From Deltaproteobacteria bacterium (GTDB lineage: Bacteria; SAR324; NAC60-12), in the NCBI GenBank assembly GCA_002730365.1, contig PBZZ01000112.1, positions 1 through 8,231 on the forward strand: 8,231 nucleotides of DNA, in the 5' to 3' direction. Below are positions 7,756 through 8,231 of this stretch, in pieces (position 1 is the first letter of the stretch; each line of letters begins with the position of its first letter). The notes under the pieces are model-generated. The model saw nothing but the letters and a program-made list of their open reading frames with translations. It searched no databases and was not told the DNA's origin. Both the position numbers and the translations under genes were made by a program.

Positions 7756-7835
7756 TCACCGATTCAGATTGTTTTCAGAGAATTATTGGTTACCTCAGCA
7801 GCGGTTAAACAATAGTATGTTTGGCCGTACAAATA

Positions 7836-7854
7836 CGCGAACTTACAGTTCGTG
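7836..7854. repeat. Inverted repeat upstream of the CYTH gene
   Basis: CGAAC (7838-7842) and GTTCG (7848-7852) are perfect complements around TTACA. One wobble and one more C-G pair extend the stem to seven. It lies about 95 bases before the CYTH start, so it could be an operator or a leader hairpin. No T-run follows on either strand, so a terminator is unlikely. Confidence 0.4.
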
Positions 7855-7920
7855 TTCTCTTCAGTTGACAGAAAAAGCTACAAGTAATTTTGATTTTCTC
7901 CAGCAAACTTACTAAATTTC

Positions 7921-7934
7921 TTGTTTGCAAACAA
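7921..7934. repeat. Perfect 14-bp palindrome TTGTTTGCAAACAA
   Basis: Each strand reads the same over 14 bases, with no spacer. Such a dyad is the form expected of a binding site for a dimeric regulator. It lies about 178 bases upstream of the CYTH start. The AT-rich background raises the chance of coincidence, but the central TTTGCAAA keeps GC at the dyad axis. Confidence 0.4.
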
Positions 7935-8040
7935 TCAGGTTATTTTTAACAATTTTCACAAGCCATTTGCTTTTCCTTAGAGACAACTAATATCTGAAGA
8001 GGAGCTTTTTCTATAGAGTTTCTATCAAGTATTCATTATT

Positions 8041-8057
8041 ATCAAATAGTTTTTGAT
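8041..8057. repeat. Short inverted repeat ATCAAA / TTTGAT
   Basis: Six-base arms (8041-8046 and 8052-8057) flank a five-base loop. It is weak and AT-rich, listed for completeness. Confidence 0.2.
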
Positions 8058-8119
8058 TTGTGTATTTTCTTTTTAGAGAGGGAAGCCCAATTTTTTAGAT
8101 AAAAAGCCTCACTAAGAAA

Positions 8120-8135
8120 TCCAATAATTATTGGA
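8120..8135. repeat. Perfect 16-bp palindrome TCCAATAATTATTGGA
   Basis: The two halves are exact reverse complements with no mismatch. The half-element AATTATTGG recurs at 7781-7789, about 38 bases upstream of the CYTH start, and a similar CCAATTAT occurs at 8153-8160. This pattern fits a repeated operator, although AT-rich DNA makes some recurrence expected. Confidence 0.45.
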
Positions 8136-8155
8136 CTACATGTTTTTATGAACCA

Positions 8156-8164
8156 ATTATAACA
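8156..8164 (-). promoter_or_regulatory. Candidate extended -10 promoter element
   Basis: On the minus strand this reads TGTTATAAT, a perfect TGnTATAAT extended -10. No -35 hexamer is found at 16-18 bases. Transcription would run left, through the 16-bp palindrome and toward the CYTH gene, implying a leader of about 400 bases. In such AT-rich DNA a chance match is quite possible. Confidence 0.25.
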
Positions 8165-8231
8165 GAAAAAATAAAACCGGATATGCAAAAAATTAATCTG
8201 CATGAAGTGAACGTCTTAAGATAAAAAATTA

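Larger units (their letters stand above)
7744..8231. other. AT-rich region without a convincing gene, rich in palindromes
   Basis: All six frames are broken by frequent stops; the longest starts yield only tiny peptides. GC content is about 28% over 7861-8231 (about 26% over 8041-8231), against roughly 50% in the genes to the left. The stretch holds the upstream region of the CYTH gene plus several inverted repeats listed separately. A 27-codon minus-strand frame entering from the right edge (8229 to a TAA at 8148-8146) reads as hydrophobic residues and could be the tail of an outside gene, but this is unproven. Confidence 0.6.

Noticed and set aside
7865..7890. TTGACA with TAATTT as a plus-strand promoter
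   Set aside because: The spacing is only 14 bases and no plus-strand gene follows in the window.
8146..8229. Minus-strand hydrophobic 27-residue frame entering from the right edge
   Set aside because: It could be the tail of an outside membrane-protein gene, but AT-rich DNA yields hydrophobic codons by chance and nothing else supports it.

Overview
The window looks like chromosomal DNA from a Gram-negative bacterium. It holds one lipopolysaccharide-export permease (LptF/LptG family), glycine-cleavage genes, RlmN and a CYTH protein, with close gene packing and roughly balanced base composition. A proteobacterium of the former Deltaproteobacteria or SAR324 type is a plausible guess from the gene mix and the style of the carboxyltransferase, but no marker here settles the lineage. 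No phage, insertion sequence, CRISPR, tRNA or rRNA signature was seen.

Layout. Positions 1-1219 (minus strand) hold the first 406 residues of a protein that runs off the left edge: a degenerate response-regulator receiver domain followed by a very acidic, apparently disordered tail. A 261-base divergent intergenic region follows. From 1481 to 7268 six genes run on the plus strand: an LptG-like permease, a biotin-dependent acyl-CoA carboxyltransferase beta subunit, gcvT, gcvH, rlmN, and a 73-codon hypothetical gene that overlaps the rlmN stop by four bases. A minus-strand CYTH-domain gene (7279-7743) faces them, with only 10 bases between the two stop codons. The last 488 bases contain no convincing gene. 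Their GC content falls to about 28% from 7861 on, and they carry several perfect palindromes.

How the genes fit together. GcvT and GcvH are two of the partners of the glycine cleavage system, which feeds one-carbon units to tetrahydrofolate. GcvP (glycine decarboxylase) and the lipoamide dehydrogenase are not in the window. The carboxyltransferase needs a biotin carboxylase and a biotin carrier, which are also absent. RlmN modifies rRNA and tRNA, and the LptG-like protein moves lipopolysaccharide. The plus-strand row is therefore mostly a co-oriented set of housekeeping functions rather than one pathway.

The parts that look least ordinary are the acidic pseudo-receiver protein, the small gene coupled to rlmN, and the AT-rich, palindrome-bearing right end. 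I do not see clear evidence for a wholly new multi-gene system.
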